Source of the DNA: Scytonema hofmannii PCC 7110
GTDB taxonomy: Bacteria; Cyanobacteriota; Cyanobacteriia; Cyanobacteriales; Nostocaceae
DNA: 64,000 nucleotides
Assembly: GCF_000346485.2 (NCBI RefSeq)
Contig: NZ_KQ976354.1
Span: 7,978,221-8,042,220 of the forward strand
Direction of reading: 5' to 3'
Within the stretch, counting starts at the first letter, position 1. Each line of letters begins with the position of its first letter. The position numbers and the translations under genes are program-made. The notes beneath the pieces are model-generated. The model searched no databases, was not told the DNA's origin, and saw nothing but the letters and a program-made list of their open reading frames with translations. Positions 24,893 to 33,354 of the stretch are shown one piece after another.

Positions 24893-25627
24893 ATGACTCA
24901 GCTAAGTGTAAATGTAAATAAAGTTGCTCTACTTAGAAATGCCCGAAATATTGGACGACCGAGTGTTATTTCTGCTGTAGAAACATGTATTAGAGCAGGC
25001 GCACATGGCATTACGGTGCATCCACGTCCAGATGAACGACATATTAAATTTTCAGATGTATATGAGCTTGCTGAAATACTGACGGTTGAATTTAATATTG
25101 AGGGGAACCCTTTACATTCTAAGTTTATGGAAATTGTCCGGGATGTCAAGCCAACGCAGTGTACTCTAGTTCCTGATGCTCCCGAAGCTTTTACATCAGA
25201 CCATGGATGGGATTTAACTCAAGACAACAAAAATCTTGTGACTGTAATTCAAGAGCTTAAAGAACTGGGTATCCGGGTGAGCCTATTTGTAGATCCAAAT
25301 CCATTTCAAATTCAGCTAGCGAAAGAGATTGGTGCAGATCGAGTTGAGATTTACACAGAACCTTATGCAGCTGCATTCTCAGTAGGTCGCGAAGATTCTA
25401 TCTTTGAACAATATGTAATTGCTGCTCAAAAAGCTCGTGAAGTTGGGTTAGGTGTCAATGCTGGTCACGATCTAAATCTACAGAATTTAAGAAAATTTTG
25501 CTCTATTCCTGAAATCCTTGAGGTTTCTATTGGTCATGCACTTATAGCAGATGCGCTAGACTTAGGACTATTTAATGCTGTGAAGGAATACCTCAAAGTT
25601 CTTTCTCAGACCCAATCAGTAGATTAA
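24893..25627 (+). CDS. pdxJ: Pyridoxine 5'-phosphate synthase
   Basis: 244 residues, full length for PdxJ, which condenses 1-deoxyxylulose 5-phosphate with 3-amino-1-hydroxyacetone phosphate to make pyridoxine 5'-phosphate. The TIM-barrel landmarks are present: SVNVNKVALLRNAR, GITVHPRPDERHI, FNIEGNPL, LFVDPNP, GADRVEIYTEPYA, GLGVNAGHDLN and EVSIGHALIADAL. The ATG at 24893 is 4 bp from the stop of the chimeric gene, implying co-transcription. It may be a second copy, as pdxJ is normally a housekeeping gene outside such islands. Confidence 0.9.
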   Translation: MTQLSVNVNKVALLRNARNIGRPSVISAVETCIRAGAHGITVHPRPDERHIKFSDVYELAEILTVEFNIEGNPLHSKFMEIVRDVKPTQCTLVPDAPEAFTSDHGWDLTQDNKNLVTVIQELKELGIRVSLFVDPNPFQIQLAKEIGADRVEIYTEPYAAAFSVGREDSIFEQYVIAAQKAREVGLGVNAGHDLNLQNLRKFCSIPEILEVSIGHALIADALDLGLFNAVKEYLKVLSQTQSVD

Positions 25628-25629
25628 AG

Positions 25630-25860
25630 TCATGATTTATAATCAAACAGAATTAATTTTCTGGTAATGTAAATATTTCCGTCATTTTCTAAAACATGAT
25701 TTTTCGCTGTTGATGTAGACTCGAAGCAAGAGTCAACGATAAAGACTTGTCCATCAGTACGCAACGCTTTATAGACTTTTTTCAAAAATGAGTCAACCAA
25801 ATTTGGTGGTACATGAGAAAGCCAAAAGGAGAAAAAGACTAGATCGTATGCGGCTTCGTC
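25630..25860 (-). pseudogene. Methyltransferase fragment, paralogue of the gene at 7941
   Basis: On the minus strand the frame reads AAYDLVFFSFWLSHVPPNLV, DSFLKKVYKALRTDGQVFIV, DSCFESTSTAKNHVLENDGN and ends at TGA (25632-25630). It matches the middle of the methyltransferase at 7941-8642 (EYDLVFFSFWLSHVPPELL and onward) at most positions. Both ends are missing; the upstream side is cut by the AraC fragment on the opposite strand. Confidence 0.8.
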
Positions 25861-26225
25861 ATATTGCCGTTCTGGGCGGCTACACCCACCACATCGCTCT
25901 TGCCATCGAGCGACTTCGTAAAGACTTTAAAGAACCGATCAAGATTGAAAGCATCGCACGAGAGCTTGGAATGAGTGTCTCAGGCTTTCACCATCACTTC
26001 AAGTCTGTTACGGCAATGAGTCCCTTGCAGTTCCAGAAGCAACTGCGGCTCCAGGAGGCTCGCCGTTTGATGCTGGGGCAAAACCTTGATGCTACCAGTG
26101 CTGCTTACCAAGTGGGTTATGACGATGCCTCGCACTTCAACCGGGAGTACAAGCGGCTCTTTGGCGCACCACCGATGCGCGATGTGGAGCACCTGCGAGA
26201 AGCAGCTAGGGAGACTGTTAGTTGA
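25851..26225 (+). pseudogene. AraC-family DNA-binding domain, N-terminus lost
   Basis: RLRHIAVLGGYTHHIALAIE, IESIARELGMSVSGFHHHFK, SPLQFQKQLRLQEARRLML and FNREYKRLFGAPPMRDVEHL make the double helix-turn-helix of AraC regulators. The cupin-like effector domain (about 170 residues) is absent: upstream sequence becomes the antisense of a methyltransferase fragment. A frame does start at ATG 25788, but its first 20 residues are that antisense, so this is a stub rather than a normal regulator. It could still make a DNA-binding peptide. Confidence 0.8.
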
Positions 26226-26281
26226 ACGCACCCCAACCAAATCTATTGATTATGGTTGAGGAATCATCGATCCATACTACG

Positions 26282-27310
26282 TCATAGAGGTAAAGTCACT
26301 TCAGTGGATACAAATCCAGCACGCTCGTGACGGGCTGATAATTTGACTGTACCACCTTGGATAGATTGGACAACCCATTCCACCTTCCCCCTATCTGAAG
26401 TAGAGTCTGCCACCCGCCGAATAGGAGACGAAGAAGGCTTATAAGCGCGTCCTTCTAATTGACCTAAATCTTCACGCGGTTGACCAACTTCTAAAGTTGC
26501 ACCAGTAGGTAGTTCAATTTCACAAATACAACCCTGCACTAGCTTTTTCTCTAAAGCTTTTTCAGTAACGTAAGTGGGTAGCCAACCTGTGTTATGTATA
26601 ACCAGTCTAACTCGATAGGTTCCATTACCCAAGTTATGAACGCTCGCTTCGTAAATCTCCAAGCAGGGAGAAATGAGTAAGTGCCAAACTAACCAGTCTG
26701 GAAAACGGGAAATTTCCTTTTCTAAAAACTCTGGTGGCGGATTAGACCAAGCATACATAATATCCCAACCACCAAGTTCGACTTGACCAAGTTGGGGATG
26801 ATCGAACGGATACCAATCAATATAGCCTTTTCCTGCTAGTTTTTCATCGCTCCAGCGTAAAAGTTTAAGGTCATCTTCTAGAGGATGTTCTTGATTCCAT
26901 TCAATATATTTATACTGAGTAATTCCTGCTTGGCGTTGGGGACTCCAAATTTCCACTGTCCAGCCAAATATACCTAGATGTTCATAAACCCAGTCGTGAA
27001 AAGTACCACTAATGAAGCCTTTGGGATCGTAGCGAAACTCATGAAATGCAGAAATAGCTGGGTAATCAGTTAGTTCAGTCCCTTTTTTACCAATGTGCTT
27101 ATAGGTACGTAAATCTTTAACAGATAGTTCCTCATCGCTTTGGTAGCTGTAGGCACGAATTAAAACACCACTGAAGGTGTGGAAGGTAAGAGCTCCTGTA
27201 ATGTTGGGATGGGTGGTAATAAATTGTACGATCGCTCGCACTTCCGGTTCAGAAGTTGGATAAGGTCCTGCCCCTGCCTGCTGATACTCCTGACGCCACT
27301 GATATGGAAG
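26282..27310 (-). pseudogene. M14-family zinc carboxypeptidase, N-terminus lost
   Basis: About 340 residues of an M14 carboxypeptidase: YQWRQEYQQAGAGPYPTSEP, LTFHTFSGVLIRAYSY with the third zinc ligand His, and GWTVEIWSP with the catalytic Glu. A C-terminal beta domain (YEASVHNLGNGTYRVRLVIH) follows. The first zinc site (HxxE) and about the first 150 residues are gone. At 27310 the homology switches to a piece of another protein in the same frame, so the gene begins inside a foreign fragment without a proper start. Probably inactive. Confidence 0.75.
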
Positions 27311-27406
27311 TCGCGTTGAATGTTTAACGCCGCGTTTTTGAGCCAAGTCTACAACGCGATCGACTATTTGAAAATCCGACTTTTGATAATGGTTAGTTTT
27401 CTCAAT
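27311..27406 (-). pseudogene. Possible aldo/keto-reductase fragment fused to the carboxypeptidase remnant
   Basis: In frame with the carboxypeptidase remnant the codons read EKTNHYQKSDFQIVDRVVDL, then AQKRGVKHSTR. The pattern 'qIVdRVveLAqkrGV' resembles the C-terminal helix of aldo/keto reductases. Only 32 residues; the assignment is tentative. Confidence 0.35.
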
Positions 27407-27447
27407 CGCTCAAGAGTTAGATTCTACCAATTGTACTAACACGATAT

Positions 27448-28238
27448 TTACACTGCTGTTTGAAGTTGCTTTTGAAACAGTTCCTTAACTTTGCTCCAAG
27501 CATCAGCAGCAGCCTCTGCATTGTAGCTACTACGACGATCGCAAAAAAAGCCATGCTCTGCGGGATAGTGGAAAATTTGATGGGGAATTTTATGCTTTAC
27601 TAACTCTGCTTCTATTTGTTCTGTTTGCTCTTGGGGAATTCCTTTGTCTTGAGTCCCAAAGAAGGCATAAAGAGTCCCCTTGATATCTGAGGTACGAGTG
27701 ATGGTAGGCGCACCGCCGCCAGGAGTAGAATTTGCAATCCCACCACCATAGAAGGAAGCTGTAGCTTTGATGTCAGATAGTATTGCAGCTAAATATACTA
27801 TATGACCTCCAAAACAAAAACCAATAGAGCCGATCGCATTACCATTCACATTTGGCAAAGTCTTGAGTTTTGCGATCGTGGCTTGGAGATCGCTCAATAT
27901 CTCACCTGCTGTGGTTTGTTCTTTGTATTTTCTACCACTCTGAATGTCTTCAGGAGTGTAACCAGTCTCAAAACCAGGAGCAGTCCGTTGGAAAATAGCA
28001 GGTGCGATACGGCTTAAGCCGTTAAGCTTCGCTTATCGCAACATACCCCTCCTTAGCCAACCTTTCTGTCACTTTAAGGGATATGAATATTCACTCCAAA
28101 AATTTCCTGAACTACAATTATAGCTGGGAAGCGTCTTTCACCTAAAGGTTCCGCTAAGTAAGCATCTATTTGCAAACCGCCATTAGGGATTTTGACGTAA
28201 GCGGTGCGAATTGCTGCGTCTGTTGCTGTGTTTGTCAT
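27448..28238 (-). pseudogene. Dienelactone hydrolase with two frameshifts
   Basis: From ATG 28238 the protein begins MTNTATDAAIRTAYVKIPNG and continues to QEIFGVNIHI, where about one extra base shifts the frame (near 28085). It resumes VTERLAKEGYVAI, is broken by a 28-bp insert at 28009-28036, then continues APAIFQRTAPGFETGYTPED to the end. The C-terminal 149 codons hold FCFGG (where the cysteine nucleophile GxCxGG sits) and the catalytic EHGFF histidine. Without the insert the codons read GTT GCG ATC GCA CCT. A 26-bp operator lies 41 bp upstream, so the ancestral gene was probably a regulon member. Confidence 0.85.
28009..28036 (-). repeat. 28-bp palindromic insertion in a HIP1 site
   Basis: Inserted between GCGAT and CGC of a HIP1 octamer. 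On the coding strand it starts AAGCGAAGC and contains the perfect palindrome ACGGCTTAAGCCGT before a final AT. Same length, target and layout as the element at 10547-10574. Confidence 0.75.
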
Positions 28239-28279
28239 TTTTGTGGTGGTTTGAGATTTTTTACATCTTCCTTATATAA

Positions 28280-28305
28280 TACTATATATCTACGGCTTTA
28301 CCGTA
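28280..28305 (-). promoter_or_regulatory. 26-bp regulon operator (site 7)
   Basis: TACTATAT (28280-28287), ten bases, TTACCGTA (28298-28305), then TTTTAAATTC. 41 bp upstream of the broken dienelactone hydrolase. Confidence 0.65.
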
Positions 28306-28427
28306 TTTTAAATTCAGTAGACTTTTTTACTAACGTACTTTGAGGTCTAAAAACATGGCTCCAGCGAGGGGAATTTTTCCGTTACTTATCAGCGTACACT
28401 GGCGTTCATCTGCGGTTCCGTAATCAT

Positions 28428-29804
28428 TTAAGATAATGCACCCAATTGAAAATTGCTGTAGCTTACAGACTCATTTGTAGTCTCAAAGAAGCGATTAGCA
28501 GGGCGAGCAAGCCCCAAATTTTCCCGTAACGTCTTGCCCTCATATTCCTGACGAAAGATCCCACGTCGTTGGAGTTCTGGCACAACCTTGTCCACAAAAT
28601 CATCCAACCCCTCAGGAAGAAAAGGAAACATGACGTTGAAACCATCAGATCCCTCCTCAGTCAGCCATTGCTCCATTTCATCAGCGATAGTTTGGGGAGT
28701 ACCAACAAAAGCCAAACCTCCGTAACTGCCAATGCGTTGAGCCAGCTGTCGAATAGTCAGATTCTCGCGTTGCGCCAGTGCGATCGTTCGTTCTCGCCCG
28801 CTATGACTGCCGTTAGTGTGTGGAATTTCAGGTAAAGGTCCGTCTGGATCGAAGCCAGAAACGTCATAGCCAAGTGCGATATTCAGGCTAGCTATTCCAC
28901 TGTCATAGTGTATTAAGCTGTCCAAATGTGTACGCTTAGCACGCGCCTCTGCAACGGTTTCACCCACGATGACTAAGACACCTGGAAGAATTTTAATGCC
29001 TTCAGGGTCACGTCTGATCGCCCGCGCTCGCCCCTTAATATCTGCAAATAAAGCCTTACCTGCCTCCAGATTACCAGCAGGTGCAAATACGGCCTCAGCG
29101 GTTTCGGCAGCTAATTGCCGTCCTGCTTCAGAGGCTCCCGCCTGGACGATGACTGGCCAACCTTGGACGGGTCTAGCGATATTCAATGGTCCCCGCACCG
29201 AGAGATATTTTCCCTTGTGACCTAAAACGTGAAGTTTTGCGGGATCGAAATAAATCCCAGATTCCACATCTCGGATAAACGCATCATCAGCGAAAGAATC
29301 CCAAAGACCCGTTACAACATCATAGAATTCCCTAGCCCTGAGATAGCGTTCATCATGCTCGACTTCCTCTGTCAAACCGAAGTTAAGCGCAGCATCTGGA
29401 TTGGATGTAGTGACAACGTTCCAGCCAGCGCGACCGCCACTGATATGATCGAGAGAGGCGAAGCGACGAGCAATGTGGAAAGGCTGATCGTAGGTCGTTG
29501 AAGCAGTAGCGACTAACCCAATATGTTCGGTAACGGTTGCGAGGGCAGAAAGTAAGGTGAAAGGCTCGAAGGAAGTGACGGTGTGACTGCGCTTGAGCGC
29601 ATTAATCGGCATATTGAGAACCGCCAAATGATCGGCCATAAAGAATGCGTCGAACTTGCCCTGCTCTAGTTTTTGGATAAATCGTTTCAATGCTGGAAAG
29701 TTAAAATTAGCATCAGGCAAAGCTCCAGGATAGCGCCAAGCACCTGTATGTATGCTGACAGGACGCATGAAAGCGCCCAGTTTCAATTGCTTCTTACCGC
29801 TCAT
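28428..29804 (-). CDS. FMN-dependent monooxygenase of the NtaA/SnaA/DmoA family
   Basis: A 458-residue LLM-class (bacterial-luciferase-like) flavin monooxygenase. Family blocks are LKLGAFMRPVSIHTGAW, DAFFMADHLAV, VATASTTYDQPFHIARRFAS, GGRAGWNVVTTSNPDAALNF, and PVIVQAGASEAGR. Characterised relatives use reduced FMN from a separate reductase to cleave C-S or C-N bonds in dimethyl sulfide, nitrilotriacetate or related compounds. It is the last gene of a cluster running 32672 to 28428 (flavoprotein, ferredoxin, monooxygenase), 38 bp after the ferredoxin stop. No FMN reductase gene is adjacent. It closely resembles the partial gene at 62701. Confidence 0.9.
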   Translation of the reverse strand: MSGKKQLKLGAFMRPVSIHTGAWRYPGALPDANFNFPALKRFIQKLEQGKFDAFFMADHLAVLNMPINALKRSHTVTSFEPFTLLSALATVTEHIGLVATASTTYDQPFHIARRFASLDHISGGRAGWNVVTTSNPDAALNFGLTEEVEHDERYLRAREFYDVVTGLWDSFADDAFIRDVESGIYFDPAKLHVLGHKGKYLSVRGPLNIARPVQGWPVIVQAGASEAGRQLAAETAEAVFAPAGNLEAGKALFADIKGRARAIRRDPEGIKILPGVLVIVGETVAEARAKRTHLDSLIHYDSGIASLNIALGYDVSGFDPDGPLPEIPHTNGSHSGRERTIALAQRENLTIRQLAQRIGSYGGLAFVGTPQTIADEMEQWLTEEGSDGFNVMFPFLPEGLDDFVDKVVPELQRRGIFRQEYEGKTLRENLGLARPANRFFETTNESVSYSNFQLGALS

Positions 29805-29842
29805 TAGCCCTCCATAGGCATGGTCTTAAACAATTCATCAAA

Positions 29843-30184
29843 TCAACTTTGATAGGGGCGTGGCAAATGGCGCAGTTTATGGGCTGTATCCAATTCACTA
29901 TTATTTTTTCTGCCATATCCCCAACCCAAAATGCGACGATATTCTCCCATTATGCCACTTTCAATTAAATCATCCTCATTGACTGTAACATCGGTATGAG
30001 ATTCAGGAGCAACATAGAGTGCATCAGCAGGACAGTACGCTTCACATACAAAACAAGTTTGGCAATCTTCTTTTCGAGCGATCGCAGGTGGTTGATTGGG
30101 TATAGAATCAAAAACATTGGTAGGACAAACTTGGACGCACAGATTGCAATTGATACACAGTTTATGGCTAACAAGCTCAATCAT
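29843..30184 (-). CDS. 2[4Fe-4S] ferredoxin, partner of the flavoprotein
   Basis: 113 residues with two cluster motifs: C10xxC13xxC16xxxC20P and C41xxC44xxC47xxxC51P. The C-terminal 55 residues (VTVNEDDLIESGIMGEYRRI, LGWGYGRKNN) are an extension not found in simple ferredoxins. The ATG overlaps the flavoprotein stop by 4 bp (ATGA). This flavoprotein-ferredoxin pair resembles the AprA/AprB-like pairs found next to sulfonate genes, where the ferredoxin passes electrons to or from the FAD subunit. The partner gene here is broken, so its electron partner must be elsewhere if it still functions. Confidence 0.85.
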   Translation of the reverse strand: MIELVSHKLCINCNLCVQVCPTNVFDSIPNQPPAIARKEDCQTCFVCEAYCPADALYVAPESHTDVTVNEDDLIESGIMGEYRRILGWGYGRKNNSELDTAHKLRHLPRPYQS

Positions 30185-30367
30185 GATATTGCTCCTGTTA
30201 CAACTTTGACGTTTTGCGGCTTGTCACCAGACATCCCATCCTTTATCCAATCGCGTCTTACCCAAAGCATATCTAAACCACCAGTCGCTTGATAATAACG
30301 TTGATTTGGATCGGTTTCGGGATAATCCACCCGAATATGTTCGCTGCGCGTTTCCGTGCGATGTAAA
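30181..30367 (-). pseudogene. C-terminal fragment of a fumarate-reductase/AprA-like flavoprotein
   Basis: The frame reads LHRTETRSEHIRVDYPETDP, then NQRYYQATGGLDMLWVRRDW and stops at TGA overlapping the ferredoxin ATG. The RTETRSEH segment is the conserved C-terminal region of succinate dehydrogenase/fumarate reductase/AprA-like FAD subunits. The N-terminal piece of the same gene is at 32488-32672; the middle (roughly 400 codons) was lost when an IS607-like element took its place. Confidence 0.8.
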
Positions 30368-30368
30368 G

Positions 30369-30616
30369 TCTGGACTGAACTACAAAAAACGCGGATTGAG
30401 AAAACTGATAGAATTAATTGAGTCAGACCAAGTAGAAAGACTAGTGCTAACCCACAAAGATAGATTGTTGCGATTCGGTGCAGAATTTATTTTTCCGCTT
30501 TGTGAAATGCGTGGTGTCGCTATTACAATTAGCAATCGGAATTGGATACGACTTTTGAAGAGGATTTGATTAATAATGTATTGGAAATCATTACAAAATT
30601 ATCTGCACAACTCTAG
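30369..30616 (+). pseudogene. tnpA: IS607-family serine recombinase (tnpA) remnant
   Basis: SGLNYKKRGLRKLIELIESD, VERLVLTHKDRLLRFGAEFI and FPLCEMRGVAIT are the resolvase catalytic-core residues of IS607 TnpA. After ISN the frame shifts; the correct tail SELDTTFEEDLINNVLEIIT then KLSAQL ends at TAG 30616 in another frame. The N-terminal third with the catalytic serine is absent. Confidence 0.8.
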
Positions 30617-30759
30617 GGTTCTTGCTCGTGCAAAGAATCTAAAAATTATCTAATAATTACTAGATATAGCTATAAATTTTGCAGAAGATAGAGTAGTATT
30701 AATTAAGTTATAAAGATTAAAATTTTTATTTTTTTAAAAGAAAATAAGGTAATTTTCAG

Positions 30760-32406
30760 ATGACTAAACGCACAATTAAAGATGCTAGGGCAACAAGAAT
30801 TTGTGTTGTCAAAGACGTAATTCAAGATACAACTCAAGACGTATCTAATATCTTGATTAACATCTTAACTGATACCGCTAACCGTCTTGGGCATCTCCGT
30901 TCTGATATTTGGAATCAATATGGTTCGTTGAAGGCATGGGGAATATCCAAGATTACCCTTGACCCCATCCACAGAAACGAACATCCCGTAAAATATGGCA
31001 TTCCCGCCAAGCTGTGGGAAGCAACGTTTTACGACTGTATTGACAACATCCACGCAGTACAAGCAGCTGCAATTACCTTTGCATTGCGCGAACTGGGATT
31101 GCATCCAAGAAGCGTAGAAGGGAATCGCATTAAGTCTATCTTGGAGTCCCGCGATTGGTTTGAATATCCAGAAGGTACAGCTCAAGATGAACTGAAAGAG
31201 CTAAAACGGTTGCATCGTTTAATGCGCCATCATTACAAGCGAGGTCATACGTACAAGCGCAATCAGATTATACTGAAGCAGTACAAGTCTTATGTCGATA
31301 AAGATGGTGATGTTTGTGTTAAATTTGTTTATGCCAAATTGCCCAATCAAAACAGTAAGTCCTGCTTAAAAATTGGCTTTAAAACCACAGCCAATCAGCC
31401 TTTTACTGGTCAAATTCGTTTGTTGATTTGCGACTCAATAATAGAAATTCACAAACCCGAAAAGTACGACACAATTCGAGAAACAGAAAAACTGAGTCCA
31501 ATCAAAGTTAAAGCGCAATTGCCATCAGATAAAATTATAGGAGTTGATAGAGGATATACTGAAGTCTACGCAACTTCTGACAAGCGTTTATTGGGTGAAG
31601 ATTTTGGCAAGCTCCAGTCAACAGAAACCGAGCATCGTTCCCACAAAGGACGTAAGCGCAATAAACTTCGCGCTCTAGCTCAAAAAGCGAAATCCAAAGG
31701 CAATAACGCTAAGCACGACCGAATTCTTGCTAACAACCTTGGTAAGAAAAAGTGGAATGCCAGAGAAAAATCTTTTACAGGTCGCATTAGAACCTACGTC
31801 TACACAGCGACGCTTCAGTTATTTGCTGATGCTGGCAAGGTTGTTTACGAAGATTTGTCAACCCCGATTAAAGGCGGGGACAAAAAATATTCAAAGCGCA
31901 ATCGGAATAAGCTCAATCAATACACAAAGGGCGTGGTTGTCAAAGCCCTAGAGACTGTTCCCCAGCGCTTTGGAAAAGTGTCCGTTGCTGTCAATGCTGC
32001 CTACACTTCGCAAATCGATTCTTCTTTAAACTTGCTCTTGGGTAAGCGAGAGGGAGATAGATTTTACCAGTTCTGGGGTGGTGTCGTTCAGTCTGATATC
32101 AACGCGGGGCAGAATGTTCTAGCAAGAGAACAAGACTCAGAAATTGGTGTTTACACCAAACACAAAGAGGTTTTGCGAATCTTGATAGAGCGTACTGTCA
32201 AGTATCTCGTTGTCACAGTTCAATCTGGCAAACTGCAATTAACTGATGTTAAAAGCAGCAACCTGATTCGACCTGATGTTAAGAAGCGATTCTTAAAAGT
32301 CTGGGCTAATTTGCAACCTGATGCGAATACTGGGATGGGTATCCCCAAGACTCTAGATAGCATAAAGCCTCGTAAGTCATTACGAGGTCGAAAGGGAGAG
32401 CCATAA
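30760..32406 (+). CDS. tnpB: TnpB-like RuvC nuclease without zinc-finger cysteines
   Basis: 548 residues, longer than the usual 350-450 of TnpB. RuvC residues are in place: Asp263 (IIGVDRGYTEVYA), Glu364 (VVYEDLSTPI) and Asp446 (QSDINAGQNVLAR). Where TnpB normally has CxxC...CxxC between RuvC-II and III, this protein reads VNAAYTSQIDSSLNLLLGKR then EGDRFYQFWGG, with no cysteine. TnpB proteins are RNA-guided nucleases whose guide overlaps the end of the gene and the element's right end. The long N-terminus and absent zinc finger mark a distinct cyanobacterial branch. The frame appears intact, so it may be active even though the tnpA partner is dead. Confidence 0.85.
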   Translation: MTKRTIKDARATRICVVKDVIQDTTQDVSNILINILTDTANRLGHLRSDIWNQYGSLKAWGISKITLDPIHRNEHPVKYGIPAKLWEATFYDCIDNIHAVQAAAITFALRELGLHPRSVEGNRIKSILESRDWFEYPEGTAQDELKELKRLHRLMRHHYKRGHTYKRNQIILKQYKSYVDKDGDVCVKFVYAKLPNQNSKSCLKIGFKTTANQPFTGQIRLLICDSIIEIHKPEKYDTIRETEKLSPIKVKAQLPSDKIIGVDRGYTEVYATSDKRLLGEDFGKLQSTETEHRSHKGRKRNKLRALAQKAKSKGNNAKHDRILANNLGKKKWNAREKSFTGRIRTYVYTATLQLFADAGKVVYEDLSTPIKGGDKKYSKRNRNKLNQYTKGVVVKALETVPQRFGKVSVAVNAAYTSQIDSSLNLLLGKREGDRFYQFWGGVVQSDINAGQNVLAREQDSEIGVYTKHKEVLRILIERTVKYLVVTVQSGKLQLTDVKSSNLIRPDVKKRFLKVWANLQPDANTGMGIPKTLDSIKPRKSLRGRKGEP

Positions 32407-32416
32407 CTCGCTACCA

Positions 32417-32487
32417 CCTTTCCTCACTCAGAGCGCGAAGTCAAATCAAAATCTGTGCATACTTAAGTAAGCTTAGTTTTTGTGTAC
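32417..32487 (+). repeat. 71-bp right end of the IS607-like element (copy 1)
   Basis: Starts CCTTTCCTCACTCAGAGCGC and ends TTGTGTAC; it differs from 41693-41763 at only a few bases. In TnpB elements this region usually encodes the guide-RNA scaffold, so it may be transcribed. Confidence 0.7.
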
Positions 32488-32672
32488 CCCATAATACCAT
32501 TACCACTAGCAGCAGCAGCACCGCTCGTACCTAAAAAACCTTTATCAACAACAATGACTTTGACTCCTTGGGATGCTGCTGCCCATGCTGCCCAGGCAGC
32601 AGCAGGACCACCACCAATGACTAGCACGTCAGCATTTAGTTGTAGTTCATTTTCGTTATGGACTCTTAGCAA
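32488..32672 (-). pseudogene. N-terminal fragment of the AprA/fumarate-reductase-like flavoprotein
   Basis: From a TTG at 32672 (AAGGAGG upstream) the frame reads ELQLNADVLVIGGGPAAAWA, GVKVIVVDKGFLGTSGAAAA then SGNGIMG, where the IS607-like right end begins. GGGPAAAWA is the FAD ADP-binding motif and GTSGAAAASGNG the flavin-contact region. It heads the ferredoxin/monooxygenase transcript unit. Confidence 0.85.
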
Positions 32673-32853
32673 TTCTTTGTCCTCCTTATTTGGCAGTCAA
32701 CACTGGTGTGTTTAGTTCCAAAAGCTTTTTTGTCTTAATAATTGCGAATCGCTGATTTGTTTGTAATTATTCACTGTAATAGATATGATACTCTAATTAT
32801 TAGTTTGCCAAACAATTAAAGCTCTGTTTCCCTGTTCCTGTTCTCTCCTAGAG

Positions 32854-33180
32854 AATAGCAAACCAACATATCTCTACAACTTCGTTAATGCAGAACGTTA
32901 TGTAATTCGATCTCCTAAAAAATTACCTCCAGGTAAATCAACAATCAGATTTGATTTTGATTACGACGGCGGTGAAGTTGGTGCAGGAGGAACTGGGAAG
33001 TTATTTATCAACGATCGACAGGTTGCTGAAGGTCGAATTGAAAAAACCGTACCCTATCGATTGGCATTAGATGAAGCCTTTGATGTTGGTCGAGATACAG
33101 GAACTCCTGCAAGTGAAACTTATCAAGTTCCGTTTGCATTCACAGGTAATTTACAGAAAGTTACCCTGAATTTGAATTAA
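32854..33180 (+). pseudogene. C-terminal fragment of an arylsulfatase
   Basis: The frame from about 32854 reads NSKPTYLYNFVNAERYVIRS, STIRFDFDYDGGEVGAGGTG, KLFINDRQVAEGRIEKTVPY and DEAFDVGRDTGTPASETYQV, ending at TAA 33180. This is the beta-rich C-terminal domain of bacterial type I arylsulfatases. The catalytic part (CxPxR and metal site) is gone. Arylsulfatases release sulfate from aryl sulfate esters, so this is another trace of sulfur scavenging. Confidence 0.8.
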
Positions 33181-33186
33181 ATATAC

Positions 33187-33262
33187 GTAGGTTGGGTTGA
33201 GGAACGAAACCCAACATTTCCAAATATTTGTTGGGTTTCACATACGGTAAACCCAACATACA
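33187..33262. repeat. GTTGGGTT / AACCCAAC palindromic repeat
   Basis: Copies of GGTTGGGTT and AACCCAACA alternate in both orientations over about 75 bp. A common cyanobacterial intergenic repeat. Confidence 0.6.
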
Positions 33263-33354
33263 AAAATTCTTATTCGAGCATTATTGCACCTACGTGGACT
33301 TAATAATATGAGCCAAAAAATTATTCTTTATAACTTAGCAAAAAACAAAAAAAT

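Larger units (their letters stand above)
30369..32487 (+). mobile_element. IS607-like element (left part deleted) inside the flavoprotein gene
   Basis: It comprises a truncated serine-recombinase tnpA remnant (30369-30616), an intact-looking tnpB (30760-32406) and a right end terminating at GTGTAC (32487). The right boundary is supported because the last 71 bp recur at 41693-41763 with a different flank beyond GTGTAC. The left boundary is the point where flavoprotein homology stops; the tnpA N-terminus and the left end are missing, so a deletion followed insertion. Confidence 0.75.
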
